64,000 nucleotides of DNA from Burkholderia sp. Bp8992. Lineage in GTDB: Bacteria; Pseudomonadota; Gammaproteobacteria; Burkholderiales; Burkholderiaceae. Under the pieces are notes generated by a model. It worked only from the letters and a program-made list of their open reading frames with translations. It made no database searches and had not been told where the DNA came from. The translations under genes and the position numbers were made by a program. The DNA lies in NCBI RefSeq assembly GCF_003853705.1, contig NZ_QTQI01000007.1:186001-250000 (forward strand). The letters are read 5' to 3'. This document shows, piece by piece, positions 9,899-18,339 of this stretch. Every line of letters starts with the position of its first letter. Position 1 is the first letter of the stretch.

Positions 9899-10942
9899 AT
9901 GAGCCTCGAATTCGAACACGTCAGTTTCCAGTATCCGGGCGCCCGTCATGGCGTCGACGACGTCACGCTGTCCGCCGCGCAGGGCGAACTGCTCGCGGTG
10001 ATGGGGCGCAGCGGGTCCGGCAAATCCACGCTGCTGAGGCTCGCGGCCGGGCTGCTCGACGGCTGGCGCGGCCGCATCGCGATCGGCGGCGACGACGTGG
10101 CCGGCGTGCCCGTGTGGCGGCGCGAAGTGGGGATGGTGTTCCAGCACTACGCGCTGTTCCCGAACCTGTCGGTCGTCGACAACGTCGCGTACGGGCTGCG
10201 GATGCGCGGCGTCGCGGCCGACGTCCGGCGCCGGCGTGCGCTGGACATGCTCGAGCGGGTCGGGCTGTCGGCCCATGCGGCGCGCGGCGTCGCCATGCTG
10301 TCCGGCGGGCAGCAGCAGCGCGTCGCGCTCGCGCGGGCGCTCGTGATCGAGCCGAAGCTGCTGCTGCTCGACGAGCCGCTCGCGGCGCTCGATGCCGGCA
10401 TCCGCCATCAGCTGCGCGACGAGATCCGCGCGCTGCAGCGCGCGTGCGGCGCGACGACGCTGTTCGTCACGCACGACCAGGACGAAGCGCTGAGCATGGC
10501 CGACCGCGTCGCGATCGTCGACGGCGGCCGCGTGCTCCAGGCCGGCACGCCGCGCGAGCTGTACGAGCGCCCGGCCACCGCGCAGGTCGCGCGCTTCGTC
10601 GGGCATTCGACGCTGCTGCGCGGGCGGGTGCTCGCGCACGGCGAAATCGACGTGAGTTTCGCGACGCTGCGCGCGGAAACGGGCGCGCATCGGGCGGGCG
10701 ACGAAATCGCGGTGCTGGTGCGGCCCGAGCACGTGCAGGCTGATCCGCCGGCACAGAGCGCGAACCGCATCGAAGGCCGTCGCGGGGAAGTGCGTTACTT
10801 CGGCGCGACGCAGCGCTACGACTTCATTCCGGACGGCTCGGCCGACGTGCTGCTGTGCGAAGGGCGCGAGCCCGCCGCGCGCAGCATCGCGATCGACCCG
10901 TGCCATCTGCTCGTGCTGCCGGCCTCGCCGGACGCGCGCTGA
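9899..10942 (+). CDS. ABC transporter ATP-binding protein with TOBE-like domain
   Basis: A 347-residue ATPase driving the importer. It shows Walker A GRSGSGKST (residues 36-44), the Q-loop (VFQHYALFPNL), the signature LSGGQQQRVALARAL and Walker B LLLLDEPLAALD, followed by the switch histidine (VTHDQDEAL). About 100 extra C-terminal residues form a regulatory TOBE-like domain, as in MalK/PotA/FbpC subunits. It begins 7 bases after the first permease stop codon. Confidence 0.9.
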   Translation: MSLEFEHVSFQYPGARHGVDDVTLSAAQGELLAVMGRSGSGKSTLLRLAAGLLDGWRGRIAIGGDDVAGVPVWRREVGMVFQHYALFPNLSVVDNVAYGLRMRGVAADVRRRRALDMLERVGLSAHAARGVAMLSGGQQQRVALARALVIEPKLLLLDEPLAALDAGIRHQLRDEIRALQRACGATTLFVTHDQDEALSMADRVAIVDGGRVLQAGTPRELYERPATAQVARFVGHSTLLRGRVLAHGEIDVSFATLRAETGAHRAGDEIAVLVRPEHVQADPPAQSANRIEGRRGEVRYFGATQRYDFIPDGSADVLLCEGREPAARSIAIDPCHLLVLPASPDAR

Positions 10943-10968
10943 CCCTTTTCGTTCAACGGAGATTCACG

Positions 10969-12057
10969 ATGCTTGCAGGCTCCCCTCTTGTGAAGGCCAT
11001 GCGCGCCCGCGTGCTGGCGCTGTGTGCGCTCGCGGCGCTCTCTTGCGCGGCGGCGCAGGCCGCGCCGCTGTATCCGGGCGAAGACGCGCTGTACGCGAAG
11101 GCGGCCGACGAAGGGCTCGTCGTGTCGTTCGATACCGGCCCCGAATGGGCGAACTGGAAGGCGCTGTTCGCCGAATTCCGCAAGCGCTACCCGAAGGTCG
11201 AGATCACGTACAACGACATCGGCTCGGCCGCGACCGTCGTCGCGCTCGACAAGTCGCGTCGCCGTCCGCAGGCCGATACCGCGTACTACTTCGCGGCATC
11301 GGCGCTCGATGCCGCGGGCAAGGACGTCGTGGCGCCGTTCCGGCCGGTGAACTTCGACAAGCTACCGGGCGTGTTTCGCGCGACCGATGGCCGCTGGTTC
11401 GCCGTGCATTCGCTGAACATCGCGTTCCTCGTCAACCGGAAGCTCGTCAAGAACGTGCCGCAGCGCTGGTCCGACCTGCTGAAGCCCGAGTACCGCAACG
11501 CCGTGGTCTATCTCGACCCGCGCTCGACCGGGCAGGGCCAGGTCGCGGTGTTCGCGGCCGCGTATGCGAACGGCGGCAGTGTCGAGAACCCGAAGCCTGG
11601 CGCCGACTTCTTCGGCAAGCTGAAGCAGGCCGGCAACGTGCTGCGCGTCGAGGGCACGACGCCGTACGCGAAGTTCGTGAAGGGCGAGATCCCGATCCTG
11701 ATCGGCTACGAGAACGACGGCCTCAAGGCGAAGTATGCGGACGGCATGGGCGACGCGGCCGACATCGTGATTCCGCAGGACGGCAGCGTGTCGGCGCCCT
11801 ATGCGATGAGTCTCGTGAAGAACGGCCCCAACCCGTCCGCCGCGCAGCTCTGGCTCAACCTCGTGATGAGCGACGTCGGGCAGGCGCTGTTCGCGCAAGG
11901 CTATGTGCGTCCCGCGGTGCCCGGCACGCCGGTCGCACCGGAGGTCGCGGCGAAGCTGCCGAACGCGCCGCAGGTGCGCCCGCTCGATGTCGCGAAGGCG
12001 GCGGCGCGCAAGGCCGAGGTCGACCAGCTCTGGTCGCAGGCCACGCTCGGCCAGTAA
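10969..12057 (+). CDS. ABC transporter periplasmic substrate-binding protein
   Basis: A 362-residue exported binding protein. The signal peptide ends near AQAAP (about residue 32) and the mature part belongs to the extracellular solute-binding type used by iron(III)/polyamine-like importers (SFDTGPEWANWKALFAEF, YNDIGSAATV, PYAMSLVKNGPNP). The start at 10969 has GGAG seven bases upstream; an open frame continues upstream into the ATPase gene but is only overlap. No iron-binding Tyr pair typical of FbpA could be recognised, so an organic ligand is as likely as iron. Confidence 0.85.
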   Translation: MLAGSPLVKAMRARVLALCALAALSCAAAQAAPLYPGEDALYAKAADEGLVVSFDTGPEWANWKALFAEFRKRYPKVEITYNDIGSAATVVALDKSRRRPQADTAYYFAASALDAAGKDVVAPFRPVNFDKLPGVFRATDGRWFAVHSLNIAFLVNRKLVKNVPQRWSDLLKPEYRNAVVYLDPRSTGQGQVAVFAAAYANGGSVENPKPGADFFGKLKQAGNVLRVEGTTPYAKFVKGEIPILIGYENDGLKAKYADGMGDAADIVIPQDGSVSAPYAMSLVKNGPNPSAAQLWLNLVMSDVGQALFAQGYVRPAVPGTPVAPEVAAKLPNAPQVRPLDVAKAAARKAEVDQLWSQATLGQ

Positions 12058-12067
12058 GGGGCGCGGG

Positions 12068-12898
12068 ATGCAGGTTTCGTTACCGGAACGCGGCGTGCTG
12101 CGCCGCTTCGGCGCGCTGCCCGCCGCGGCCTTGCTCGCGGTGTGCTTCGTGCTGCCGCTCGCCGCGCTGGTCGATGCGGCGTGCGCAGGCGGCGGCCGTG
12201 CGTTTGCGGCGGTGTGGCGCGATCCGCTCGTCGCCGACGCGATCGCGCGCTCGCTGGCGCTGGCGATCGGCGCCGGCACGCTGTCGGTCGGCGTGGGCGT
12301 GCCGGTCGCATTCGCGCTGGCCGGGCAGTCGCCGGCGCGCCGCCACTGGTCGCTCGCGCTGCTCGGCGTGCCGCTCGCGTTCTCCGGGCTGGTGATCGCG
12401 TACGGCTTCATCCTCGCGTTCGGCCGCGCGGGCTTCGTGACCACGCTGCTGGCCGCGCTGGGCGCCGATCCGACCTTGGTCGGCGGGGCGATCTACACGA
12501 TGCCGGGGCTCGCGGTCGCCTACGCGTACTACCTGATTCCGCGTGTCGCGCTGATGATCTATCCGGCGCTCGCGAATCTCGACCGGCGGCCGCTCGAGGC
12601 GGCGCTGACGCTCGGCGCACGGCCGTGGCGGGCCTGGCTCGACGTCGCGTGGCGCGAGCTGTGGCCGTCGGTCGCGTCCGCCTGGTGCCTCGTGACCGCG
12701 ATCGCGCTCGGTACCTACGGCACGGCGATCGCGCTGGCGGGCACGCAGATCAACATCCTGCCGCTGCTGATGTACCTGAAGCTGTCGGACGGGCAAACCG
12801 ATTTTTCGCAGGCGGCCGTGCTGTCGATCGTGCTGACGGCCATCTGTACCTGCGTTCTGGCACTGGGAGAAGGTCTTGTTCGCCAACGACGTCATTGA
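12068..12898 (+). CDS. ABC transporter permease (second permease of the operon)
   Basis: A 276-residue membrane protein with about six hydrophobic segments and an EAA-type loop (LEAALTLGARPWRAWLDV). It pairs with the permease at 9040 to make the transmembrane channel. The start at 12068 lies 10 bases after the stop of the binding-protein gene. The permeases are not adjacent; they flank the ATPase and binding-protein genes. The 3' end overlaps the next gene by 23 bases. Confidence 0.82.
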   Translation: MQVSLPERGVLRRFGALPAAALLAVCFVLPLAALVDAACAGGGRAFAAVWRDPLVADAIARSLALAIGAGTLSVGVGVPVAFALAGQSPARRHWSLALLGVPLAFSGLVIAYGFILAFGRAGFVTTLLAALGADPTLVGGAIYTMPGLAVAYAYYLIPRVALMIYPALANLDRRPLEAALTLGARPWRAWLDVAWRELWPSVASAWCLVTAIALGTYGTAIALAGTQINILPLLMYLKLSDGQTDFSQAAVLSIVLTAICTCVLALGEGLVRQRRH

Positions 12899-13430
12899 AT
12901 GCGCGTGGTCCGAACCGGCGCGCGACGCGCTCGCGCGACTGGCGCAGCGGCAACGCGGCGTGCACCGGCACCGGATGCCGGTCGGCCTGATCGGCCCGCG
13001 CGACGCGACGGACGAGCAGATGCGGGTCGCGGAACGGATTGCGCACGCGGTGGCGTCGACGGGCGTCGCGCTCGTCGGCGGCGGCAAGCAGGGCGTGATG
13101 GAGGCCGCCGCGCGCGGCGCGCACGCGGCTGGCGGCTGCGCGATCGGGCTGTTGCCCGAGGACGATGCGACGCTCGCGAATCCGTACCTGAGCGTCGCGC
13201 TGCCGACCGGGCTCGGCATCACGCGCAATGCGCTCGTCGCGCGTGCGTCACTGTGCCTGATCGCGGTCGGCGGCGGGCTCGGCACGCTGTCCGAAATCGC
13301 GCTTGGGCTGCAATGGGGCAAGCCGGTGTTCACGATTTGCGGCGCGCCGCAGGTGGCGGGCGTCGAGTGCTTCGACGAAGCAGACGGGCTCGTCGCGCGC
13401 GTCGCGCAGTGGCTGGCCGATTCGGCGTAG
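12876..13430 (+). CDS. LOG/TIGR00725-family nucleotide-binding protein, TTG start
   Basis: A 184-residue Rossmann-type protein of the LOG/DprA-like TIGR00725 family. It carries GGGKQGVMEAAARGA and the loop GGGLGTLSE, which in LOG enzymes form the nucleotide monophosphate site of a phosphoribohydrolase; whether this member has that activity is unknown. The start is a TTG at 12876 preceded by GGGAGAAGG and lying inside the permease gene, which implies translational coupling. An internal ATG at 12975 is the alternative. Membership in a transporter operon hints that it acts on the imported compound or a derivative. Confidence 0.75.
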   Translation: MFANDVIECAWSEPARDALARLAQRQRGVHRHRMPVGLIGPRDATDEQMRVAERIAHAVASTGVALVGGGKQGVMEAAARGAHAAGGCAIGLLPEDDATLANPYLSVALPTGLGITRNALVARASLCLIAVGGGLGTLSEIALGLQWGKPVFTICGAPQVAGVECFDEADGLVARVAQWLADSA

Positions 13431-13531
13431 CGCAAGCGGGCGTGTGGCGGATGCAGGCTTGAAATGAAGGGCGCAACCCGCCATATTGGCTGCGCATCAC
13501 CCGTTCAACGACGCACCGAGAGGATTTGTTC

Positions 13532-13726
13532 ATGCGCCTTCTGCTTGCCCTGCTGCTGCCGTGGTTCCAGTTTTTCACGATCGGCCGCCCGATCGCCGGG
13601 ATCATCTGCCTGCTCCTGCAAATCACGATCATCGGCTGGCTGCCGGCCGCGATCTGGTCGGTGTATGCGCTGAGCCAGTACAAGACCGACCGCAAGATCG
13701 AGGCGGCGTTGCGCGAGCGGCGGTGA
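13532..13726 (+). CDS. Pmp3/YqaE-family small membrane protein
   Basis: A 64-residue peptide of the Pmp3/YqaE family with two membrane helices: FQFFTIGRPIAGIICLLLQ, then WLPAAIWSVYAL, then a short charged tail. Family members are stress-linked proteolipids affecting membrane potential. The start ATG 13532 has GAGAGG eight bases upstream; an in-frame TTG six bases earlier is less likely. It is a single gene, followed by a hairpin. Confidence 0.8.
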   Translation: MRLLLALLLPWFQFFTIGRPIAGIICLLLQITIIGWLPAAIWSVYALSQYKTDRKIEAALRERR

Positions 13727-13769
13727 ACGGCCATCGCGGCAGGGTGATCCAGCCGCGCGGTTCGCATTT

Positions 13770-13793
13770 GGCAGATTGCCGTAGCAATCTGCC
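13770..13793. terminator. Perfect hairpin between convergent genes
   Basis: GGCAGATTGC (13770-13779) and GCAATCTGCC (13784-13793) form a perfect 10-bp stem with a CGTA loop between the Pmp3-like gene and the opposing LysR gene. No T run follows on either strand. It could be a bidirectional terminator or a processing hairpin. Confidence 0.45.
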
Positions 13794-13868
13794 TGACGGC
13801 GCCGGTCACAGACACGACATCGGCGCAGCTTCTCCCTGTTCGCGTACGCAGGTAACGCCCACCGCCGG

Positions 13869-14774
13869 CTACTGCGGAGGCGGCCCGTCCAGTTCCTCGG
13901 CCCGCGCGAACAGCCAGTCGACGAACGTGCGCAGCGCCGGATCGTCGTCGTTGCGGTACAGGCAATGAAACGGCGGCCCTTCCAGGTGGACTTCCGGAAA
14001 CAGTGCGATGAGCCGTCCGCTCGCGAGATCGTCGCGCACCACCGCGCGCGGCGCGAGGCATACGCCGAGCCCGCTCGCGGCGGCCTGGACCAGCAGGAAG
14101 AACTCGCGATAGAACGGCCCGCGCAGCGTCTCGGTGACGTCCGTGCCGGCCCGGTGGAACCAGTATTGCCATGCCTGCGGCAGCCCCGCGTAGTGGAGCA
14201 GCGGCGCATGGCGCAGGTCCGCCGGCACGCGCGCCTGTTCGAGCACCGGATGGCCCGGCGCACACACGGGTAGCGCGACATTCGCGAGCAGCGGGCGCGA
14301 CACGAAACCCTTGCGGCGCAGCTCCGGCGTATAGCGGCGGATCACGATGTCGCACGTCTCGTCGATCTGGTCGTGCTCCACGTCGGCGCTCGTGACGAGC
14401 TGCACGTCGATGTCGGGATGTGCGGTCTGGAACACGGCCAGTTGCGTCAGCAACCATCCATGCGTGAACGACACGGATGCATTGACCCGGATCGACTGGC
14501 CGCCGACGGGCTCGAACATTTGCCCGGTCGCTTGCGCGAGCCGGCCGAGGCAGCTCGCGACGTCGACGAGGTAATGCCGCGCGCGCGGCGTGAGCCGCAG
14601 CGAACGCCCGTCGCGTTCGAACAGCTTCTGCCCGAAGAACGATTCGAGCACGCGGATCTGCTGCGCGATCGCGCTCTGGGTGACGTTCAGTTCCTCGGCG
14701 GCGAGGGTAAGGCTCTGCAGGCGGCCGGCAGCTTCGAAGCTGCGCAGCGCATTCAGAGGCGGCAATCGGCGCAT
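13869..14774 (-). CDS. LysR-family transcriptional regulator (GcvA-like)
   Basis: A 301-residue LysR regulator of the GcvA/AmpR type, which typically starts with PPLNALRSFEAAGR as here. The helix-turn-helix is LTLAAEELNVTQSAIAQQIRVLE (residues about 23-45). The effector domain includes FTHGWLLTQL and GLGVCLAPRAVV. It is divergent from the lipoprotein gene at 14873 with about 100 bases between, so that gene is its most obvious candidate target. The effector is unknown. Confidence 0.87.
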   Translation of the reverse strand: MRRLPPLNALRSFEAAGRLQSLTLAAEELNVTQSAIAQQIRVLESFFGQKLFERDGRSLRLTPRARHYLVDVASCLGRLAQATGQMFEPVGGQSIRVNASVSFTHGWLLTQLAVFQTAHPDIDVQLVTSADVEHDQIDETCDIVIRRYTPELRRKGFVSRPLLANVALPVCAPGHPVLEQARVPADLRHAPLLHYAGLPQAWQYWFHRAGTDVTETLRGPFYREFFLLVQAAASGLGVCLAPRAVVRDDLASGRLIALFPEVHLEGPPFHCLYRNDDDPALRTFVDWLFARAEELDGPPPQ

Positions 14775-14872
14775 CGTGAGATCTCGAAGAAAAGCTACAC
14801 AGTGGGTCTAAAAATCTCGTTTGTCGCGGCTTGGGCGCGTCCCTATGATGGCGCCGACAGGAGAAAACCGCG

Positions 14873-15568
14873 ATGACGATCATAGCGCCACCCGATTGCC
14901 GATCAACCGGAATTCGCCGCCGTCTTCGCGACCGGCGCGCGGCGCGGCGCGGGATACGCGGCACGGCCGTGGCAGCGGTGCCGCCGGTGCGCGGTGGCGG
15001 TGCGCTGGCGCTCGCCTGCGCCGGGCTGCTCGCGCTGACCGGGTGCGCGGCGAAGCCGCAAAACGAACGCCAGATCGGCAGCGGCGGATCGCTGCTGCGC
15101 TACAGCTCCAGCCAGACCGAAGTCGACCTGACGGACAACGAGCAACAGACGCTGCGCATGATGACCGATCGCCGCTATGCGGGCGCGACGCAGGCGCGTG
15201 CGCTCGACGCCGTGGCGGCTGTGCTGCGCGCGCAGGGCTATGCGCCGGTGACGGTCGATCGCGATACGGGGCTGATCGAAGGCGGCCGTAGCGACACGCT
15301 GATTCCGAAGTGGCGGCAACTGCTGCGCGGCGCGCTGAAGGCGAAGATCGGCGGCTTGCCCGCGAAGCCGGATCACGAGCGCGTCAACGCCGTCGTCTCC
15401 GTCCGTGTGACGTTGGCGCGCGACGTGATCGTGCGGGCGCGCTTCGATCGTACGGTGTGGGACAGCAACGGCGATTCGCGGATGAAGACGGTTGTCGAGC
15501 CCGATTACTACCAGACCTTCTTCAGTGCAATGGACGAGGCGATGTGCACGACGTCGTGCGAGCGATGA
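14873..15568 (+). CDS. Putative lipoprotein of unknown function (231 aa)
   Basis: A 231-residue protein with a lipobox LTGC at about residues 54-57 followed by an extracytoplasmic domain. The N-terminal region before the hydrophobic stretch is unusually long (about 40 residues, Arg-rich). ATG 14873 is nonetheless favoured by an AGGAGA ribosome site at good spacing; a downstream GTG start would give a normal-length signal peptide. The mature part contains DRRYAGATQARALDAVAAVLRAQGY, which resembles small envelope lipoproteins of Burkholderia. I do not recognise a named family. Confidence 0.7.
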   Translation: MTIIAPPDCRSTGIRRRLRDRRAARRGIRGTAVAAVPPVRGGGALALACAGLLALTGCAAKPQNERQIGSGGSLLRYSSSQTEVDLTDNEQQTLRMMTDRRYAGATQARALDAVAAVLRAQGYAPVTVDRDTGLIEGGRSDTLIPKWRQLLRGALKAKIGGLPAKPDHERVNAVVSVRVTLARDVIVRARFDRTVWDSNGDSRMKTVVEPDYYQTFFSAMDEAMCTTSCER

Positions 15569-15692
15569 CCGGCACGCACGTGCCGATGCGAGGAAGCGGA
15601 GAGGCGGGAAGGAATGACGGGTGCGGCGCGCCTGACCGCGAGCGGAGCCGCAAGCCGGGGCGCCCGGCGCGTCGGCATGCAGCCATCAACGA

Positions 15693-15732
15693 CAAAACGG
15701 CCGCCCGGTCCATCGTTCGTCCCGGGCGGCCG
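15693..15732 (-). terminator. Terminator of the bd oxidase operon
   Basis: Arms CGGCCGCCCGG (15698-15708) and CCGGGCGGCCG (15722-15732) form a perfect 11-bp stem with a 13-base loop. Read on the minus strand the stem is followed by TTTTGTC. It sits just past the stop codon of the DUF2474 gene, so it ends the cydA-cydB-DUF2474 transcript. Confidence 0.78.
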
Positions 15733-15738
15733 CTCCGC

Positions 15739-15918
15739 CTACTTCACCGCAAACAGCGTCAGGTTCATGAAGATCTTGAACGCATAGCCGAGCGTGACGG
15801 CGCCGATCACGCCGCCCGCCCACAGAACGACGAACCACATCCAGCCGCGCATCCGCGGCCGTGGCGCCTCGGGCGGGCGATCGGCGGAATCAGTGGTGGT
15901 AGTAATGCTGGTCTTCAT
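15739..15918 (-). CDS. DUF2474-family small subunit of bd-type oxidase
   Basis: A 59-residue peptide, starting MKTSITTTT and ending FAVK, with one membrane helix (WMWFVVLWAGGVIGAVTLGYAF, split by Gly pairs) after a Pro/Arg-rich N-terminus. Its length and position fit the DUF2474 peptides encoded after cyanide-insensitive bd oxidases, analogous to CydX. The ATG lies inside the 3' end of subunit II (29-base overlap), suggesting translational coupling. A terminator follows at once. The role in stability or assembly of the oxidase is inferred from family and context. Confidence 0.8.
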   Translation of the reverse strand: MKTSITTTTDSADRPPEAPRPRMRGWMWFVVLWAGGVIGAVTLGYAFKIFMNLTLFAVK

Positions 15919-16897
15919 GGCGCACCTTGCCTCGGAATACCCAGTAACCCATCGTCGTGTAGGCGATGATGATCGGGAGGATAACCGCTGCGCCGACCAG
16001 CGTGAAGGTCTGGCTCGAACGCGGCGCCGCCGCTTCCCAGATCGTCATCGTCTGAGGAATCGCATACGGGAACAGCGTGACGAGCAGGCCGACATAGCCG
16101 AGCAGCACCAGCGCCAGCGCGAGCACGAACGGCGTCATGTCGTGCCGGTCGCGCACCGCGCGGCGCATCCACACCGCGCATCCGGCGACCAGGAACGGCA
16201 CCGGCAGCAGGCGCCAGAACAGCCCCGAATCGAACCAGCGCTGCGCGATGGCCGGATCCTGCAGCGGCGTCCACAGGCTGACGACCGCGATGAAGCCGAG
16301 CAGCACGACGGTCAGCGGCCACACGACGCGATGCAGGCGGCGCTGCAGGTCGCCTTCGGTCTTCGCGACGAGCCAGCAGCAGCCGAGCAGCGCGTAGGTC
16401 ACGATCAGGCCGAGGCCCGTCAGCAGGCTGAACGGCGTGAGCCAGTCGAACGCGTCGCCGGCGAACACGCCGTCCTTCACGTTGATGCCCTGCAGGAACG
16501 CGCCGAGCGCAATCCCCTGGAACAGCGTCGCGCCGGCCGAGCCGCCGATGAACGCGAGATCCCACAGCTGCTTCGTGCGCCGCGCCTTCGCGCGGATCTC
16601 GAACGACACGCCGCGGAAGATCAGGCACACCAGCATGAAGATCAGCGGCAGGTACAGCGCGGACAGCACGGTCGAATAGACGATCGGGAACACCGCGAAC
16701 AGCCCGGCGCCGCCGAGCACGAGCCACGTCTCGTTGCCGTCCCACACGGGTGCGACCGTGTTCATCATCAGGTCGCGTTCCTTCTCGTCCGGGAAGAACG
16801 GGAAGACGATGCCGATGCCGAGGTCGAAGCCGTCGAGCACGACGTACATGAAGAGCCCCAATGCGATGATCACGGCCCAGATTACGGTGACGTCCAT
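15890..16897 (-). CDS. cydB: Cytochrome bd-type quinol oxidase subunit II (CioB-like)
   Basis: A 335-residue inner-membrane protein with about eight or nine helices. The start MDVTVIWAVIIALGLFMYVVLDGFDLGIG and the WDGNETWLVLGGAGLFAVFP region are diagnostic of subunit II. With subunit I it forms a quinol oxidase that reduces oxygen to water at the inner membrane. It begins 29 bases after the stop of subunit I and overlaps the small DUF2474 gene. The small partner and the subunit I features favour the cyanide-insensitive (Cio) branch. Confidence 0.92.
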   Translation of the reverse strand: MDVTVIWAVIIALGLFMYVVLDGFDLGIGIVFPFFPDEKERDLMMNTVAPVWDGNETWLVLGGAGLFAVFPIVYSTVLSALYLPLIFMLVCLIFRGVSFEIRAKARRTKQLWDLAFIGGSAGATLFQGIALGAFLQGINVKDGVFAGDAFDWLTPFSLLTGLGLIVTYALLGCCWLVAKTEGDLQRRLHRVVWPLTVVLLGFIAVVSLWTPLQDPAIAQRWFDSGLFWRLLPVPFLVAGCAVWMRRAVRDRHDMTPFVLALALVLLGYVGLLVTLFPYAIPQTMTIWEAAAPRSSQTFTLVGAAVILPIIIAYTTMGYWVFRGKVRHEDQHYYHH

Positions 16898-16926
16898 AGG
16901 TTTTCTCGTATGCGAAAGGGGTGGGC

Positions 16927-18339
16927 TCAGACGGTCTCGATCAGTTCGTCGACGGCCGACATCGGGCGGCGCGCGGTGTGATCGGGGCGCGTGTCGGGCG
17001 TGTCGTCATGCTTCACGTCGGGCAGCGCGGGGCCGGCTTTCATCAGCCTCAGCATGTAGTACACGCCGGTGCCGAACACGAGGAAGTACACGATCACGAA
17101 CGTCATCATCGACAGGCTGACCTGCTGCACCGACAGCGGCGACACCGCGTGCGCGGTACGCATCACGCCGTAGACCACCCAGGGCTGGCGGCCCGCTTCG
17201 GTCGTCACCCAGCCCGCGAGCAGCGACACGAAGCCGGTCGGGCCCATCACGAGCGCGAAGCGCTGGAACCACTTCGATTCATACAGGCGGCCACGGCGGC
17301 GCAGGAACCATGCGAGCGCGGCGAGGCCGATCATCGCGAAGCCGAGGCCGACCATGATCCGGAAGCTCCAGAACACGACCGTCGAGTTCGGGCGGTCTTC
17401 CGGCGGGAAGTCCTTCAGCCCGCGGATCTCGCCGTCCCAGCTGTGCGTGAGGATCAGGCTGCCGAGGTGCGGTACTTTCACCGCGTAGCGGGTCGTTTCC
17501 GCCTTCATGTCCGGAATGCCGAACAGGTTGAGCGCGGTGCCGCCCTTTTCGGTTTCCCACAGCCCTTCGATCGCCGCGATCTTCGCGGGCTGGTGCTTCA
17601 GCGTGTTGATGCCGTGCTGGTCGCCGATCAGGGCCTGCAGCGGCGCGAGCACGAGCAGCAGCCACAGCGCCATCGAGAACATCTTCTTCACGCCCTTGTC
17701 GCGGCGGCCCTTCAGCAGGTGCCATGCGCCCGTCGCGGCCACCACGAGCGCGGCGACGATGAACGCGGCGATCGCCATGTGGAACAGGCGGTACGGGAAC
17801 GACGGGTTGAAGATGATCGCGAACCAGTCGGTCGGCACGACGCGGCCGTCGACGATTTCGAAGCCCTGCGGCGTCTGCATCCAGCTGTTCGACGCGAGGA
17901 TCCAGAACGTCGAGATCAGCGTGCCGATCGCGACCATCAGCGTCGCGCCGAAGTGCGCGCGCGGGCTGACGCGGTTCCAGCCGAACAGCATGATGCCGAG
18001 GAAGCCGGCCTCGAGGAAGAACGCGGTCATGACCTCGTACATCAGCAGCGGCCCGGTGACGGCGCCGGCGAAGCTCGAGAAGCCCGACCAGTTCGTGCCG
18101 AACTGGTAGCTCATCACGACGCCGGAGACGACGCCCATCCCGAACGCGACCGCGAAGATCTTCGACCAGAACAGACAGAGGGTCTTGTAGTACTGCTTGC
18201 CGGTCTTGAGCCAGCGGTATTCGAGCACGGCGATGAAGCTGGCGAGGCCGATGCTCAACGCCGGAAAGACGATATGAAAGGAGACGGTGAACGCGAATTG
18301 CAGGCGGGCCAGATCGAGGGCCGAAAGTGCGGTGTCCAT
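16927..18339 (-). CDS. cydA: Cytochrome bd-type quinol oxidase subunit I (CioA-like)
   Basis: A 470-residue membrane subunit carrying the hemes and quinol site. Visible landmarks are LARLQFAFTVSFHIVFPA (heme-ligand His), the GxWxxxT-type periplasmic region around NSWMQTPQGFE, and WVTTEAGRQPWVVYG. The Q-loop is short, without the insertion of E. coli CydA, which is a mark of cyanide-insensitive CioA enzymes. The start MDTALSALDLARL at 18339 matches the family's usual N-terminus; the open frame upstream is non-coding leader. A perfect FNR/ANR box lies 161 bases upstream, so oxygen-responsive control is likely. Confidence 0.92.
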   Translation of the reverse strand: MDTALSALDLARLQFAFTVSFHIVFPALSIGLASFIAVLEYRWLKTGKQYYKTLCLFWSKIFAVAFGMGVVSGVVMSYQFGTNWSGFSSFAGAVTGPLLMYEVMTAFFLEAGFLGIMLFGWNRVSPRAHFGATLMVAIGTLISTFWILASNSWMQTPQGFEIVDGRVVPTDWFAIIFNPSFPYRLFHMAIAAFIVAALVVAATGAWHLLKGRRDKGVKKMFSMALWLLLVLAPLQALIGDQHGINTLKHQPAKIAAIEGLWETEKGGTALNLFGIPDMKAETTRYAVKVPHLGSLILTHSWDGEIRGLKDFPPEDRPNSTVVFWSFRIMVGLGFAMIGLAALAWFLRRRGRLYESKWFQRFALVMGPTGFVSLLAGWVTTEAGRQPWVVYGVMRTAHAVSPLSVQQVSLSMMTFVIVYFLVFGTGVYYMLRLMKAGPALPDVKHDDTPDTRPDHTARRPMSAVDELIETV

